Assembly: GCA_964587555.1 (NCBI GenBank)
Contig: CAZPLR010000042.1
Location: forward strand, 1 to 17,862
Direction: 5' to 3'
From: JAHHTP01 sp964587555
Lineage (GTDB): Bacteria; Bacillota; Clostridia; Oscillospirales; Ruminococcaceae
DNA length: 17,862 nucleotides
Positions within the stretch are counted from its first letter, which is position 1; every line of letters begins with the position of its first letter. Under the pieces are notes generated by a model that saw only the letters and a program-made list of their open reading frames with translations, ran no database searches and had not been told where the DNA came from. The position numbers and the translations under genes are program-made. This document shows positions 5,721-13,726 of the stretch, piece by piece.

Positions 5721-6920
5721 TTATTCAAAATCGTCGCTGTCCGGATCGATGTCCAGAATGGTCACGTCGTCCGCAAGGGAGATCTGCTCTGGCGCGCTGT
5801 CATATAGCGACGCCGCGTTTTCTTCATCGTCCGTTGAAACTGCAGGCGCGTTTTGGCGCTGTCTGGCAGCGTTGGAGACATCCATCAGCTCGGTGGAATA
5901 CTGCATGACCTGCTTTGCAATCTCCTCGGCAATCTGTGGGTTTTCCTCTAAATACTCGCGCGCCTTGTCGCGCCCCTGTCCGATCTTTTCGTCGTGATAA
6001 GAGAACCATGCGCCGCTCTTATGGATGATATCCGCTTCGACCGCGTAGTCCAAAATCTCGCCGGTACGGGAGATGCCGTGACCGTAGATCATATCAAAGA
6101 ATACTTCTTTAAACGGCGGCGCGACCTTGTTTTTGACAATACGGCATTTGGTGTGGTTGCCGATAACCTCGGAGCCGCGCTTGATCGCTTCGCCGTTTTT
6201 GCGCACGTCAATGCGCACCGATGAAAAGAACTTCAGCGCGCGTCCGCCCGGCGTCGTTTCCGGATTGCCGTACATCACGCCGACCTTTTCGCGAATCTGG
6301 TTAATGAAAATTGCAACGCAGTTGGTTTTGCCGATAATCGAAGTAAGCTTTCTGAGCGCTTGGGACATCAGTCTTGCCTGTAAGCCAACGTGCGCGTCGC
6401 CCATTTCACCCTCGATCTCTGCGCGCGGAACGAGCGCCGCGACCGAGTCAAGCACAATCACGTCCAGCGCGCCGGAACGCACCAGCGCTTCCATGATTTC
6501 CAGCGCCTGCTCGCCGGTGTCCGGCTGGGAAACCAGCAGCGAATCGATATCGACTCCAAGCGCCTTTGCGTAAACTGGATCAAGCGCATGCTCTACGTCG
6601 ATAAACGCAGCTTCGCCGCCCGCCTTCTGCGCTTCGGCGACGATATGCAGCGCAATCGTTGTCTTACCAGAGGATTCCGGTCCGTATATCTCGACAATTC
6701 TGCCGCGCGGCACGCCGCCGATGCCAAGCGCCATATCAAGCCCTAAGCTGCCGGTCGAGATCGCCTCCACGTTCATGCTGACCGCCTGACCGAGCTTCAT
6801 GACAGCGCCCTTTCCAAACTGCTTTTCCAGTTGTGCGATCGCCGCTTCGAGCGCGGCTTTTTTGTCGGTTATTTGAGAGTAATCTATCTTTTCAATTTTA
6901 TTTTTCGAAACCTTTGCCAA
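5721..6920 (-). CDS. recA: Recombinase RecA
   Basis: DNA-dependent ATPase that forms the strand-exchange filament in homologous recombination and activates the SOS response. Walker A GPESSGKT is at residues 80-87, the Walker B-like VIVLDSVAAL follows, and MYGNPETTPGGRALKFF, a RecA hallmark, is present. Length is 399 residues; bacterial RecA is usually about 340-360, and the excess is a C-terminal acidic, low-complexity tail (…SDDFE) after residue ~345. The start is TTG at 6920, with GAAAGGATG about 10 bases upstream. The ATG at 6930 is in another frame and no nearby in-frame ATG gives the canonical N-terminus. A promoter lies at 7007-7035. I found no obvious Firmicute LexA box (GAAC-N4-GTTC type) in the leader. 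Confidence 0.97.
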   Translation of the reverse strand: MAKVSKNKIEKIDYSQITDKKAALEAAIAQLEKQFGKGAVMKLGQAVSMNVEAISTGSLGLDMALGIGGVPRGRIVEIYGPESSGKTTIALHIVAEAQKAGGEAAFIDVEHALDPVYAKALGVDIDSLLVSQPDTGEQALEIMEALVRSGALDVIVLDSVAALVPRAEIEGEMGDAHVGLQARLMSQALRKLTSIIGKTNCVAIFINQIREKVGVMYGNPETTPGGRALKFFSSVRIDVRKNGEAIKRGSEVIGNHTKCRIVKNKVAPPFKEVFFDMIYGHGISRTGEILDYAVEADIIHKSGAWFSYHDEKIGQGRDKAREYLEENPQIAEEIAKQVMQYSTELMDVSNAARQRQNAPAVSTDDEENAASLYDSAPEQISLADDVTILDIDPDSDDFE

Positions 6921-7006
6921 GAGGGATCATCCTTTCGTTGTGTTCTAACGTATATTTGCCTTTTACGGGTATTTCTTTTTGTTTTCGACTGCACTTTGCT
7001 ACCACT

Positions 7007-7035
7007 ATCATAACATATTTTTATCAATATCGCAA
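7007..7035 (-). promoter_or_regulatory. recA promoter
   Basis: On the minus strand TTGCGA (7030-7035), a 17-base spacer and TATGAT (7007-7012), with an extended TG motif one base before the -10. The leader to the TTG start is ~80 bases. It probably drives recA-recX-rimO-pgsA. Confidence 0.65.
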
Positions 7036-7066
7036 GACCTACCGCCAAAAGTTTTTTCGGAACAGT

Positions 7067-7095
7067 AAAAGCTTCCTGATAGAAGGGAAGCTTTT
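7067..7095 (-). terminator. Terminator after the alpha-galactosidase gene
   Basis: AAAAGCTTCC (7067-7076) and GGAAGCTTTT (7086-7095) form a perfect 10-bp stem with a nine-base loop. It is eight bases beyond the minus-strand stop at 7104. The symmetric A/T flanks mean it could work in both directions, but the plus strand carries no gene entering it. Confidence 0.65.
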
Positions 7096-7103
7096 TGGCT
7101 CGT

Positions 7104-8681
7104 TTATTCCAATGTGATCTCCGCGCCCATGATGTCGTCAAAATGATACCGTTTTTCTGCCCCGTCGATCTCCCAAAAGGTCGGCATGGTCGTTTGGGTC
7201 AGGTGCAGCGGTCTACACACGCTTATCTGCACCGCCGCCTTTTGGAAAGCCGCTTTCACGTCTGCGGCGATCTGCGGCGTGATGCAGTCCGGATTCAGCG
7301 AAACAAACAGCGGCGTGCCGCTGTTTGCCAGCAGGTCAAGCCATTGCCGGTTTAAGTCCCAACTGTACTTCCCGTCTTCGCCGACACAGTCTGCGTCCAC
7401 CTCAAAAAACGCCTTGTGCTGCGGCAGACGGAAGGCAAGCGTGTTGATGCCCATAAAGCGGGTGCGCTCCCAGTCTCTGCCGCTGGTGTCGTCCCCGCTG
7501 CGGTGCAGCTCAAAATAGCCTGCGCCTAGGTGGGAAACGCAGTTGCAGCCAATGATAACAGCGCCATTTGCATGATTGTGGACGGTCTGATACAGCCGCT
7601 TGATCGCCTGCGCGTTGGTCATTGGATTTTTTAATGACCAGTCGCCGTCGGTCAGCTGCAATTGGTGGGTGAAGAAAAATCTTCCCATGATATCAAAGGT
7701 GGAAAAGTCGTACTTGATCAGCATATAGCCCCATTCCTTTGTGACGCGGTCTACGTCCGCCGCCACCAGCGCCAGGCTTTCGTCCAAGGATGGGTCAAGG
7801 TATTCGTCACATTTCTCACTCGTGACGGCTGGATGCTTTTCCTTCGGATTCTGCTTAAGCGGACGCAGCCAAAGCCCCGGTTTTGCACCCATCTGCTTGA
7901 TCTGGTCGGCAAGCGCCTTCATATCCGGAAATTTGTAGTTGGTAAGCGTTCCAAGCGTCCCGGTGCATTGCCCGCTGGTACTGCCAAGCTGCCATCCGTC
8001 GTCGATCACCATAAACGGACGATTGTCCAGTCCCTCGGTCAGTGAGCAGAGCAGCGCGGTGTCACGCAAAATCTTCTCCGCGCTTGAATTGCCGTAAGCG
8101 TAGTACCAGTTGTTAAACCCGTAAACCGGTTCCTGCGGCAGAACCGGATTGGACGCCATTTGACGGCAGAAGCACTGCAAAAAGGAGAAGATTTCCTCCT
8201 GTGCAGACCGCTGTACAATCTGGGCTAAGAAAAGCGTTTTCCCATTTAGGATCAAGCCGTTGCTTCCGCAGCGCATATCGAGCCAAAGCGTGATGCCGGA
8301 CGGATCGGTCTGCCAGCTTGCAAAGCAGTTTGGACGCACCTTCACGCCGCAGCCGGTTGCTGTGCCGCTGTTTACCGCCGCAAAATACCACGGCATAATC
8401 CGCTCCGGACGATATCCCTCAAAGCCTAAATTTCCATAGGCGCGCTCGTGTGCGTCTCCCAAAAAGCGGGTTCCCTCCGGGAAGGACTCATACCAGCGCA
8501 GCCGCAAAAACTGAACCGGTGTATGCCCCGCTGTCACGGAAACGCTCATTCCGTCCTTCTGTACGGTGAAATCCGTCTGCACGTCAGTTTGTTCCTCTAA
8601 AAAGCGGATCTCTTTTTTGCCGTGTATCCCGCTGATGATCTGCACCTTGTCCGGCGTGCGCAAAATGGACAGTGTTTTCAT
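7104..8681 (-). CDS. GH36-type alpha-galactosidase-like glycoside hydrolase
   Basis: A cytoplasmic protein of 525 residues without a signal peptide, probably releasing alpha-galactose from small oligosaccharides. It shows the clan GH-D barrel motifs: FMVIDDGWQ (DDGW at 227-230), KPGLWLRP (~267-274), and YMLIKYDFSTFD, whose KYD (323-325) fits the K(W/Y)D nucleophile motif. RSGDDTSGRDW (~394-404) fits the acid/base region. The N-terminal ~180 residues would be the beta-sandwich part. It is shorter than the ~700-residue GH36 enzymes, so specificity is uncertain. The ATG at 8681 was chosen because GAGAGGAAC precedes it; an open extension to 8720 lacks such a site. It is an orphan gene: no sugar transporter or other glycosidase is nearby. 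The XRE gene lies 102 bases upstream in the same direction. Confidence 0.8.
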   Translation of the reverse strand: MKTLSILRTPDKVQIISGIHGKKEIRFLEEQTDVQTDFTVQKDGMSVSVTAGHTPVQFLRLRWYESFPEGTRFLGDAHERAYGNLGFEGYRPERIMPWYFAAVNSGTATGCGVKVRPNCFASWQTDPSGITLWLDMRCGSNGLILNGKTLFLAQIVQRSAQEEIFSFLQCFCRQMASNPVLPQEPVYGFNNWYYAYGNSSAEKILRDTALLCSLTEGLDNRPFMVIDDGWQLGSTSGQCTGTLGTLTNYKFPDMKALADQIKQMGAKPGLWLRPLKQNPKEKHPAVTSEKCDEYLDPSLDESLALVAADVDRVTKEWGYMLIKYDFSTFDIMGRFFFTHQLQLTDGDWSLKNPMTNAQAIKRLYQTVHNHANGAVIIGCNCVSHLGAGYFELHRSGDDTSGRDWERTRFMGINTLAFRLPQHKAFFEVDADCVGEDGKYSWDLNRQWLDLLANSGTPLFVSLNPDCITPQIAADVKAAFQKAAVQISVCRPLHLTQTTMPTFWEIDGAEKRYHFDDIMGAEITLE

Positions 8682-8712
8682 GATCTGTTCCTCTCTGTTT
8701 TTTATTTCCCCC

Positions 8713-8741
8713 CGCGGCATTCCCGCGTTATGTTTATTATA
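8713..8741 (-). promoter_or_regulatory. Candidate -10 element and inverted repeat before the alpha-galactosidase gene
   Basis: On the minus strand a perfect TATAAT (8736-8741) is followed ~10 bases on by CGCGG-GAATG-CCGCG (8713-8727), a 5-bp inverted repeat that would fall at the 5' end of the transcript. No convincing -35 hexamer was found at 16-18 bases, so an activator may be needed or the gene may be read from the XRE promoter. No CRE-like site was recognised. Confidence 0.35.
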
Positions 8742-8783
8742 GCATATTTTTCTTTTGGCGTATATATCTTTTTGAAAAATCAG

Positions 8784-9104
8784 TCATTCGGATAAGCCGA
8801 TGATGATTCCCTCCAGCTTTGCCTTTTGCAGCGGGCTTAACGCGCGATATCGTGTAAGCAGCATTTGTTCTTCAGCGCTTAAATCCTTTAGCATTGGCAT
8901 ACGCTCATTGGAGTAGCCGACCAAATAATCAATGCTGACTTGAAAGTACCGCGCAAGCTTTTTTAACATCCGAATGTCCGGATCGGATTTTCCCCGCTCA
9001 TATTTGCTGATACACGCCTGTGTGACATAAAGATCTAACGCTAATTTCTGCTGATTGATATGCCGTTCTTCCCGTAATTGTCGCAGCCGCAGCATCTTCA
9101 TCAT
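8784..9104 (-). CDS. XRE-family helix-turn-helix transcriptional regulator
   Basis: Up to 106 residues. Residues ~5-62 form a Cro/CI-type HTH: LRQLREERHINQQKLALDL, then VTQACISKYERGKSDPDIRM and LKKLARYFQVSIDYLVG, the usual XRE ending. A short helical tail (~70-105) is probably for dimerisation. The annotated ATG at 9104 is only one base from its AAAGG site; ATG at 9101 or 9095 is better spaced, so the true protein may be 105 or 103 residues. It is divergent from the SLOG-like gene, and two perfect palindromes lie in the 147 bases between them. That is the usual layout of a repressor controlling itself and its neighbour. The effector is unknown. Confidence 0.88.
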   Translation of the reverse strand: MMKMLRLRQLREERHINQQKLALDLYVTQACISKYERGKSDPDIRMLKKLARYFQVSIDYLVGYSNERMPMLKDLSAEEQMLLTRYRALSPLQKAKLEGIIIGLSE

Positions 9105-9160
9105 ACCTTTCTAAGCTTGTTTCGGTGAAGTTCTCCTCTGCTTATCATGATATAATATTT

Positions 9161-9179
9161 CGGAATATTTAATATTCCG
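9161..9179. promoter_or_regulatory. Palindromic operator candidate 1 in the XRE/SLOG intergenic region
   Basis: CGGAATAT-TTA-ATATTCCG, a perfect 8-bp inverted repeat with a 3-base centre, 57 bases upstream of the XRE start and beside AT-rich sequence that could hold that gene's -10. Symmetry and size suit an XRE dimer. Binding is inference. Confidence 0.6.
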
Positions 9180-9184
9180 TTTAA

Positions 9185-9201
9185 GTTGTATTTCATACAA
9201 C
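9185..9201. promoter_or_regulatory. Palindromic operator candidate 2, over the -35 of the SLOG-like gene
   Basis: GTTGTAT-TTC-ATACAAC, a perfect 7-bp inverted repeat. It covers the -35 hexamer TTGTAT (9186-9191) of the plus-strand promoter, so a bound repressor would block RNA polymerase. Its sequence differs from candidate 1. Confidence 0.65.
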
Positions 9202-9214
9202 GATATGTTATAAT
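9186..9214 (+). promoter_or_regulatory. Promoter of the SLOG-like gene
   Basis: TTGTAT (9186-9191), a 17-base spacer and TATAAT (9209-9214) with a TGT extended -10. It is followed by an AAGGAG ribosome site nine bases before the ATG at 9252. Confidence 0.75.
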
Positions 9215-9251
9215 TTTTAAAACAAAAACAAATGATAAGGAGTGAAAGAGG

Positions 9252-9671
9252 ATGCGGGTGGCATTTTGCGGGCATAGCCGTGTGATAGACAGGGAAGCGG
9301 TAAAAGCGGCGCTGGCCATTGAGATTGAGCGGCTGATACAAGCGGGAACAGACGAATTTCTGTCTGGAGGATACGGGGAATTTGATCTGCTTGCGGCAAG
9401 ACTTACCATGGAGGCGTCAAAAAAATATAAAACGGTTCGTTCTATTCTGGTACTTGCCTATATGGATCAGAATTATGAACCAGCATATTATCACGAAACG
9501 GAATATCCGCCGCTGGAGCGGGTTCCGAAGCGCTGCGCAATCGTAAGGCGCAATGAATGGATGGTCGACTGCGCGGATTGTGTGGTTGCATATGTACGGC
9601 ATAATTTTGGCGGCGCCGCGGGTATGCTTACCTATGCGGTTCGAAGGAAAAAACAGATCGTGAGCATCTAG
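9252..9671 (+). CDS. Small SLOG-like (DUF1273/YpsA-like Rossmann) protein
   Basis: A 139-residue soluble protein. It begins with a Rossmann strand MRVAFCGHSRV, then FLSGGYGEFDLLAARLTMEA (residues ~36-55), whose GG.GEFD..AA pattern resembles the nucleotide-binding loop of SLOG-superfamily proteins (DUF1273, YpsA, LOG). RSILVLAYM gives another strand. WMVDCADCVVAYVRHNFGGAAGMLTYA (~103-129) matches the 'ID.SD.VV.Y...G.GGT...A' ending of these proteins. SLOG domains bind nucleotide-like ligands and occur in cytokinin-type nucleotide hydrolases and some anti-phage systems; catalytic or sensor function cannot be decided here. The start is supported by AAGGAG. It is transcribed alone toward a strong terminator and is probably repressed by the divergent XRE protein. 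Confidence 0.7.
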   Translation: MRVAFCGHSRVIDREAVKAALAIEIERLIQAGTDEFLSGGYGEFDLLAARLTMEASKKYKTVRSILVLAYMDQNYEPAYYHETEYPPLERVPKRCAIVRRNEWMVDCADCVVAYVRHNFGGAAGMLTYAVRRKKQIVSI

Positions 9672-9740
9672 GGGAAAGGCGCGGATAGAGCATTATTCCG
9701 CCGCCGTATCCATGGATTTTGCGCGATAACGTATGAATGA

Positions 9741-9782
9741 AAAAACCACCGTATGGGGTCGAAATCCGATACGGTGGTTTTT
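9741..9782. terminator. Strong bidirectional terminator between the SLOG-like and MATE genes
   Basis: AAAAACCACCGTAT (9741-9754) and ATACGGTGGTTTTT (9769-9782) form a perfect 14-bp stem with a 14-base loop, T-rich at either end. It ends the plus-strand SLOG-like gene and the minus-strand seven-gene operon. Confidence 0.9.
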
Positions 9783-9815
9783 CTGATGCCGTTATATATT
9801 CCAATATGGGTGCGG

Positions 9816-11195
9816 CTATGCTGTCCGTGCTTTTTTTGGTTTCCATTTTCCAGTAAGGTAAGCGGCGGTGAAAAGGACAAAAAGCAGCAGATTGTGCGCG
9901 ATCATACAGCCCCATGCGCCAACTAAGCCCCAATCAAGCAGTTGGGTGCAAACAAAGGTGCCTGCAATGCGCGCGCACCACATACCCAAAACGTTGAAGA
10001 TGAACGGCTGCACGGTGTTGCCGATTCCCTGCATGATCCCTTCGATCACAATCGGCACGCCATAAAACGGCTCCGAAACAGCAACCATCCGCAGCACCGT
10101 TGTTCCAAGCGAAATGACCTCGGCATCATCTGAGAAAAGCCGCATCAGCTGCGGCGCAAAAAGGAACAGCAATCCGCCGGAGATAATCATCAGCCCGATC
10201 TCTAACGGCAAAACGGTGCGCATCAGCGATTGCAGCTTCTTTTCATCTTTTGCGCCCCATGCGTTTCCGGCTAAGGTTGCGGCGGCGGTCTGCATCCCCC
10301 AACCCGGAATGTAAAACGCGGATTCCACCGTATTGGCGATGGTGTGGGCGGCGGTTGAAACCTCGCCCAGCGCGTTAATCATCGAAGCGAACGCCACATA
10401 TCCCAAGGAGGTCGCAAAACGCTGGAACATATTCGGCAGCGCTACCCGCAGGCAGGGCTTTAGTACCTGCATATCCGGAAGCAGGCTTTGTCCGCGCGGG
10501 GAAATATCCCGGTGCCGCCAAAGTCTTTGCGTGATCGCAATGCCGCCGAAAACATAGGAAACGGCGCTTGCGATTGCCGCGCCTTCGACCCCCAATCCAG
10601 CGCCCGGCAGCACGAGCGCGGCGCCGAAAAAATTGACGGTGCGGGTTGGGTAGATCAGTAAAAAGTTTAGGATTACGTTGATCAGGTTGACGATCAGCCC
10701 AACGACCATCGGCGTTTTGGTGTCGCCGACCGCGCGCAGCACCGTACCGAAGATGATGTTCGCTGTGCGGAACAGCATCGGCGTGTAGACGATGAAGAAG
10801 TATCGCGCCGCAAGGGCCTGAATCGACTGGTCAACCTGCATCCAGACCGGCACCTGCTTATGTAACGCTACAGTCAGCAGTGTAAAGAATACGCCGACCG
10901 CTAAAACCGCTGTAACCGCCTGACCAGATGCTTTTTTCGCCTGCTCCGGCTTTCCCGCACCCATCGATTGGGAGATAAAGGCAAGAAAGCCGACTCCGAT
11001 CGCCGAAATTGTACTGCCGATCAGCCAGTTTACGGTGCTGGTCGCGCCGACTGCCGCCGTTGCCTGCGTACCGAGCGAGCCTACCATAGCGGTGTCGATG
11101 TACTGCACTGCGGTCTGCAATAGCTGCTCCAGCATTGTCGGCCAAGCCAGCGCGACGATCACCGGCAGCAAACTAAGCTCCACCTTCTTTTTCAC
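9816..11195 (-). CDS. MATE-family efflux transporter
   Basis: A multidrug and toxin extrusion-type antiporter in the cytoplasmic membrane. It is 459 residues with about 12 hydrophobic helices in two similar halves. Family signatures are WPTMLEQLLQTAVQYIDTAMVGSLG (residues ~19-43, shown in part), GATSTVNWLIG and, in the second half, the NMFQRFATSLGYVAFASMI region and ALGEVSTAAHTIANTVES. The substrate is unknown. The start is GTG at 11195, with GGAGG nine bases before it. It is the last gene of the operon, 24 bases after prmC, and is followed by the strong terminator at 9741-9782. Confidence 0.93.
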   Translation of the reverse strand: MKKKVELSLLPVIVALAWPTMLEQLLQTAVQYIDTAMVGSLGTQATAAVGATSTVNWLIGSTISAIGVGFLAFISQSMGAGKPEQAKKASGQAVTAVLAVGVFFTLLTVALHKQVPVWMQVDQSIQALAARYFFIVYTPMLFRTANIIFGTVLRAVGDTKTPMVVGLIVNLINVILNFLLIYPTRTVNFFGAALVLPGAGLGVEGAAIASAVSYVFGGIAITQRLWRHRDISPRGQSLLPDMQVLKPCLRVALPNMFQRFATSLGYVAFASMINALGEVSTAAHTIANTVESAFYIPGWGMQTAAATLAGNAWGAKDEKKLQSLMRTVLPLEIGLMIISGGLLFLFAPQLMRLFSDDAEVISLGTTVLRMVAVSEPFYGVPIVIEGIMQGIGNTVQPFIFNVLGMWCARIAGTFVCTQLLDWGLVGAWGCMIAHNLLLFVLFTAAYLTGKWKPKKARTA

Positions 11196-11219
11196 TTTAC
11201 AGCGCCTCCATTTGCCACG

Positions 11220-12086
11220 TTATTTTTTGAAGCCAAATACTACCCGCTGGTTTCCGCCGGGATCTTTTGCGATCCCGACGCCAAGAAAGCCCTCGCGTTG
11301 CAGGATTGCCTTCACCCTGTCGGCTTGTGAAGCGCCGACCTCGCAGGCAAAAAGCCCGCCGGAAGAAAGCGCCTCCTTCCACAATGCTGGAAGTCGATTG
11401 TAAAAATAATATCCGTCCTCTGGCGCGCACAGCGCGCTTTTCGGCTCGAAGGTCACTTCTTTTTGTAGGAACGGCAGCTCCTTTTCGCTGATATAGGGCG
11501 GGTTTGCCACAATACAGGAGATGCTTCCCGGAGAAAACCGCCGCAGCGTGTCCTCCTTTAGAACATCCGCTTGCAGCGGGATCACTTTTGCGTTGTGCAG
11601 CGCAATATTTTTCTGTAGATAGGAAAATGCGGCGCCAGATAACTCGATTGCAGTGATTTCCGGCGTTTTCCCGCATTTTTGCAGCGCATGCCAAAGCGCG
11701 ATTGCAATGCAGCCGCTGCCGCTGCAAAGGTCGATAAGCCTTGGCGCGGGAATTTCTTGCAGATAGGAGAGCGCTTTTTCCACCAGCGTTTCGGTGTCCG
11801 CGCGCGGGATCAGCACCCCCTCTCCCACGAGGAAGGTAAGCCCGTAAAATTCCCAGCTTCCAAAGATGTATTGCAGCGGTTCGCCGTTTTTGCGCTTTTC
11901 CAGCATCTGTAAAAGCATCTTCTCCTGTGCCGGCTTCAGCAGCAGAGCGTCTGCGGCAAGCAGCGCGGCGGGGGAGAGGGAGGCAGCCTTGCAGACCATC
12001 TGCCGCAGCTCAAACGCGGCGTCAGCCACGCCGTACGCAGAAAGATCGCTTTCTATCTGCCGCAGCGCGCGCTTTGTGATTACCAT
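11220..12086 (-). CDS. prmC: Peptide chain release factor N5-glutamine methyltransferase
   Basis: Methylates the glutamine of the GGQ motif in release factors 1 and 2, using SAM. It is 288 residues, with an N-terminal helical domain, NGEPLQYIFG (~67-76), LIPRADTETLVE (92-103), the SAM-binding DLCSGSGCIAIAL (119-131) and the catalytic NPPYIS (195-200). All hallmark motifs are present. The ATG at 12086 overlaps the end of the DUF1385 gene by 7 bases, suggesting translational coupling. DUF1385-prmC adjacency is common in Clostridia, usually with prfA next; here a MATE gene takes that place. Confidence 0.94.
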   Translation of the reverse strand: MVITKRALRQIESDLSAYGVADAAFELRQMVCKAASLSPAALLAADALLLKPAQEKMLLQMLEKRKNGEPLQYIFGSWEFYGLTFLVGEGVLIPRADTETLVEKALSYLQEIPAPRLIDLCSGSGCIAIALWHALQKCGKTPEITAIELSGAAFSYLQKNIALHNAKVIPLQADVLKEDTLRRFSPGSISCIVANPPYISEKELPFLQKEVTFEPKSALCAPEDGYYFYNRLPALWKEALSSGGLFACEVGASQADRVKAILQREGFLGVGIAKDPGGNQRVVFGFKK

Positions 12087-13048
12087 TCCATTTCCTCGCG
12101 GCGCTCCGGCAAAACCGGCTTCAGCGAGGCGATTGCGACCTCGATCATGCTGTCATCCGGTTCGCGAGTGGTCAAATGCTGCATCCACATACCGGGTGCG
12201 GAGAGGACCTTTGTAAGCCAATTGTCGTGTCTGCCCGCATAGCGGATGCACTCGTAGGAAACGCCCATGACGACCGGCAGCATCAGAAACTTTAACAACA
12301 CCCGCAGCAGCGGATTCGACCAAGTGACGACCGAAAACGCGATGATGCTGATGACTAAGGTGATGATGATAAAGCTGGTGCCGCAGCGCGGATGGAACCG
12401 CTTAAACTCCCGCACGTTTTCAACTGTCAGTTCCTTGCCCGCCTCGTAGCAGAAGATCGTCTTGTGCTCCGCGCCGTGATAGGAAAACAGCCGCTTGATG
12501 TCCTTCATGCGGGAAATGAAAAACATATATAAAATGAAGATGCCGATCTTGATGCATCCTTCGATAACGCTTCTGAAATGCTCGATCTCAAATAGCTTGC
12601 TTAAGCCTGTTACGGCGAGCGTTGGCAGATACATGAATAAAAAGATTGCGAGCGCGACCCCGACGATCGATGCAAAAACCGTAATCGCTTTGGTCAGCTT
12701 GTCGCCGAAATGCGCGTCAAGCCATTTTTCAAATTTGCTTTCCGGCTCTAGATCGTCTGTCATGCCGGACATCTCGATCGATTTATTCAGACTTTTGTAG
12801 CCGATGATCAATCCGGAAACGAAGCTGAAAACGCCGCGCAGGATCGGCGTTTTCTTCATGACAGCCGTAAATCCCTTGTCCTCGGAGAGCTGCCACTGCT
12901 CAACTGCGATGCCGCCATCCGTTTTGCGCACTGCGACGGCAGCCTTGTCCTTGCCGCGCATCATCACACCCTCGATAACCGCCTGACCGCCCACCATTGT
13001 GCGGAAGGCTGGGCAGCCTTTGCCGTTTGTTTTTTCTGCTTTACTCAA
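12080..13048 (-). CDS. DUF1385 family membrane protein (YqhQ-like)
   Basis: A 322-residue conserved protein of unknown biochemical role. Family features are GGQAVIEGVMMRGKDKAAVAVRK (residues ~20-42, in part), RGVFSFVSGLIIGYKSL (~71-87), the SYHGAEHKTIFCYEAG block (~188-203) and FHPRCGTSFI. About four membrane segments are visible (near 120-145, 165-180, 225-245, 250-265). AEHK..CYE and HPRCGT are rich in possible metal ligands. The start is TTG at 13048, with AAGGAG eight bases before it. The gene lies 12 bases after the unknown membrane protein and overlaps prmC by 7. Confidence 0.88.
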   Translation of the reverse strand: MSKAEKTNGKGCPAFRTMVGGQAVIEGVMMRGKDKAAVAVRKTDGGIAVEQWQLSEDKGFTAVMKKTPILRGVFSFVSGLIIGYKSLNKSIEMSGMTDDLEPESKFEKWLDAHFGDKLTKAITVFASIVGVALAIFLFMYLPTLAVTGLSKLFEIEHFRSVIEGCIKIGIFILYMFFISRMKDIKRLFSYHGAEHKTIFCYEAGKELTVENVREFKRFHPRCGTSFIIITLVISIIAFSVVTWSNPLLRVLLKFLMLPVVMGVSYECIRYAGRHDNWLTKVLSAPGMWMQHLTTREPDDSMIEVAIASLKPVLPERREEMEW

Positions 13049-13060
13049 AATAGATGCTCC

Positions 13061-13705
13061 TTACTTTTTAAAACGCGGATCCACAACCTTGACGTCCACC
13101 GGTGCTTCCGTATTTCTGGATCGTTTTTTGTTCTTTTCCTTCTTTCGGCTGTACATCAGCTTATGCAGCGGAATAATCTCCTTGTATCCGGCGATGTAGG
13201 AAAGCCCTCCGACAACGGTAATCATGCTTCCGACGAGCAGGATAACGAACATCATCCACCAGGAAAAGTTAGAAAGATACATCGAGGTAGACATCATATT
13301 GATAACCGGCCAGACCGGCGGCGCCAACAGCTTGAATATAATGATAATGCTGCCGCCGAACCCCAGCTTGCTTAAGAACATACTCAAAATCATGACCCAC
13401 CAAAAAACGTTTCCGATCGCGCTGACCTTGAATCCAATGGAATAATCCTTTTTCATGTGTCCGAATTTGACCCGGTTTGCGTCCTTGTTTCCCTGATCCC
13501 ACATGCAGGCGAAAACTGTGATGTAGTAGGCGAAGCTCAATACAAACAGCATGATAATCCTGCCCACAGTATAATTCAATGCGAATGCAAGGGAGAAAAG
13601 CAGGACAAGACAGAATAAAAGCCCGCCGATCTGCGCGGTATAAAGGCGGATGCTTCTGCGCAGGAACGAGGTTTTGTCACGGTACATTTCCTTAATACTT
13701 CTCAT
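13061..13705 (-). CDS. Membrane protein of unknown function
   Basis: A 214-residue protein I do not recognise. A basic N-terminus (MRSIKEMYRDKTSFLRRSIR) precedes four or so hydrophobic segments: ~27-45, ~48-68, ~95-128 and ~150-170 (SWWMMFVILLVGSMITVVGG). The C-terminus from ~186 is strongly basic (SRKKEKNKKRSR) and ends VDPRFKK. By the positive-inside rule both ends are probably cytoplasmic. The ATG has AAAGGAAACG upstream. It is 21 bases after the RNA methyltransferase and 12 before the DUF1385 gene. Its place suggests co-expression with DUF1385, and nothing more can be claimed. Confidence 0.8.
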   Translation of the reverse strand: MRSIKEMYRDKTSFLRRSIRLYTAQIGGLLFCLVLLFSLAFALNYTVGRIIMLFVLSFAYYITVFACMWDQGNKDANRVKFGHMKKDYSIGFKVSAIGNVFWWVMILSMFLSKLGFGGSIIIIFKLLAPPVWPVINMMSTSMYLSNFSWWMMFVILLVGSMITVVGGLSYIAGYKEIIPLHKLMYSRKKEKNKKRSRNTEAPVDVKVVDPRFKK

Positions 13706-13726
13706 AACGATTCGTTTCCTTTCTCT

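Noticed and set aside
6127..6573. 148-codon plus-strand frame inside recA
   Set aside because: Mirror of a highly conserved gene with strong codon bias; low-complexity Ser/Arg translation.
6921..7060. SOS (LexA) box upstream of recA
   Set aside because: GAACACAACG and similar pieces occur, but no GAAC-N4-GTTC-like dyad is present.
11197..11727. 176-codon minus-strand frame overlapping prmC
   Set aside because: Out-of-frame shadow of prmC, whose methyltransferase motifs are complete.
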